A stretch of DNA of 44,434 nucleotides from Pseudomonadota bacterium (GTDB lineage: Bacteria > Pseudomonadota > Gammaproteobacteria > Burkholderiales > Burkholderiaceae_C), in assembly GCA_021805825.1 (NCBI GenBank), contig JAJZEC010000030.1, positions 1-44,434 on the forward strand. Reading direction: 5' to 3'. Within the stretch, counting starts at the first letter, position 1. The number at the start of each line of letters is the position of its first letter. Of the stretch, positions 43,610 to 44,434 are shown in pieces. The translations under genes and the position numbers were made by a program. The notes below the pieces were generated by a model that saw only the letters and a list, made by a program, of their open reading frames with translations, had not been told where the DNA came from and ran no database searches.

Positions 43610-44365
43610 ATGAGCGGAAGACCGAAGGCGCCCTTGGTGTTGACCGAGGCGGAACGCAAGGAACTCGTGGCGCTGACCCTGCGGCGCAAGACGGCGCAGG
43701 CGCTGGCCTTGCGGGCGCGCATCGTGCTGGCGTGCGCGCAGGGCGAGGACAGTCGGGTGGTGGCCGCGCGTCAGCGCGTGAGCGAGCAGACCGTGTGCAA
43801 ATGGCGCGGTCGTATCGTCGCGCAACGCGTGGAAGGGCTGCTGGACGCGCCGCGCTCGGGGGCACCGCGAAGCATCGATGATGCGCGAGTGGACGCGGTG
43901 ATCGCGCGGACGCTGGAGAGCGTGCCCAGCGGGGCCACGCACTGGAGCACGCGCACGATGGCCCACGCGATGGGCATGTCGCAGACGGCGATTTCGCGTA
44001 TCTGGCGTGCCTTCGGCTTGCAGCCCCATCGCCAGGAGACGTTCAAGCCGTCGACGGATCCGATGTTCGTCGACAAGGTACGCGACATCGTCGGCCTGTA
44101 CCTGGATCCACCGCGCAGGGCCATGGTGCTGTGCGTGGACGAGAAGAGCCAGATCCAGGCGCTGGATCGAACCCAACCGATGCTGCCGTTGGGGCCTGGG
44201 ATGGCCGAGCGGCGCACCCACGACTATGCCCGGCACGGCACGACCACGCTGTTCGCGGCGTTGGACGTCGGTCTCTGGTGGGGGGACGGAGCGGCGATTT
44301 CCATGGCTTTCGCCCTCATCACGCCGCCTGCGGACGCAATGCGGCCAAGGAGCGCAGCCGCGTGA
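43610..44365 (+). pseudogene. IS630-family transposase, truncated at its C-terminus
   Basis: A 251-codon frame. The N-terminal half is a helix-turn-helix region ([34 protein letters not shown]). [36 protein letters not shown] and [19 protein letters not shown] are typical of IS630 transposases. The Asp in VDEKSQ is the first catalytic acid. Homology stops after LFAALDV at about 44269, and the last about 30 codons ([14 protein letters not shown]...) are unrelated. The second Asp and the last acid of the DDE/DDD triad are therefore missing, and the protein should be inactive. The downstream sequence carries another transposase on the opposite strand, so a second IS probably interrupted this one. 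Confidence 0.82.
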
Positions 44366-44434
44366 GGTTGTAGGCCGCCATCGTCAGGGTCAACAGCTGG
44401 TCGACTTTCTCCAGGCCCTGCACCATGACCTGGC
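44319..44434 (-). mobile_element. C-terminal end of a second transposase (IS4/IS5/IS1182-like), partial
   Basis: Read on the minus strand from the window edge, 37 codons end at the TGA at 44319: QVMVQGLEKVDQLLTLTMAA, then [17 protein letters not shown]. This GLxKVxxLxTLxxAAYNLxR pattern is typical of the C-terminus of DDE transposases of the IS4/IS5/IS1182 kind. Only the tail is inside the window. Its terminal inverted repeat should lie within 44270-44318, just where the IS630 homology stops. Family assignment is tentative. Confidence 0.6.

Overview
The window is GC-rich bacterial DNA, about two-thirds G+C by eye, with very dense coding on both strands. Gene content (fused isobutyryl-CoA mutase IcmF, ETF:ubiquinone oxidoreductase, CysI followed by a DUF934 gene and cobA, a CYTH-CHAD protein, DUF3429) suggests a betaproteobacterium, probably Burkholderiales-like. 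This placement is an inference from gene families; there is no rRNA to confirm it.

Left part (1-13.9 kb): a truncated haemoglobin cut by the window edge, an FtsX-type ABC permease, and peptide-chain release factor 3 (all minus). Then comes a complete dpp-type peptide ABC importer (plus: binding protein, two permeases, two ATPases), a CYTH-CHAD protein and ETF-QO (both minus). Middle (14.1-25.3 kb): IcmF (plus) meets, tail to tail and overlapping, a minus-strand acyl-CoA synthetase / acyl-CoA dehydrogenase / CoA-transferase operon. With ETF-QO nearby this looks like a short or branched acyl-CoA catabolic region. The ahpC-ahpF peroxide defence operon, a TonB-like protein and a DUF3429 membrane protein follow.

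The most interesting region is 25.5-39.8 kb. It holds what appears to be a complete Rpf/DSF (diffusible cis-2-unsaturated fatty acid) cell-cell signalling system in an unusual form. The parts are an RpfG-type REC/HD-GYP response regulator, an RpfC-type hybrid sensor kinase (membrane sensor, HisKA/HATPase, REC, Hpt), and two different RpfF-type crotonases with both catalytic glutamates. Each RpfF is preceded by its own FabF-type ketosynthase, and the first set also has a dedicated acyl carrier protein. The layout is rpfG <- -> acp-KS1-rpfF1 ... <- rpfC -> KS2-rpfF2. The two halves are separated by a DUF2236 gene with a strong terminator, a sulfite reductase operon (cysI, DUF934, cobA) and a TrxB-like ferredoxin-NADP reductase. 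I infer that ACP and ketosynthases supply or shape the acyl-ACP that RpfF converts into the signal, that RpfC senses the signal, and that RpfG turns it into cyclic-di-GMP hydrolysis. An HDOD protein convergent with rpfG may belong to the same output.

Right end (39.9-44.4 kb): an alpha/beta hydrolase and an FAD amine-oxidase-like protein (minus), a 570-base stretch with no recognisable gene, a dienelactone hydrolase (plus), then mobile-element debris. The debris comprises the 3' end of a tyrosine recombinase, a tRNA-3'-end-like sequence, an IS630-family transposase broken after its first catalytic motif, and the C-terminus of a second transposase running off the edge. No complete tRNA, rRNA or CRISPR array was seen.
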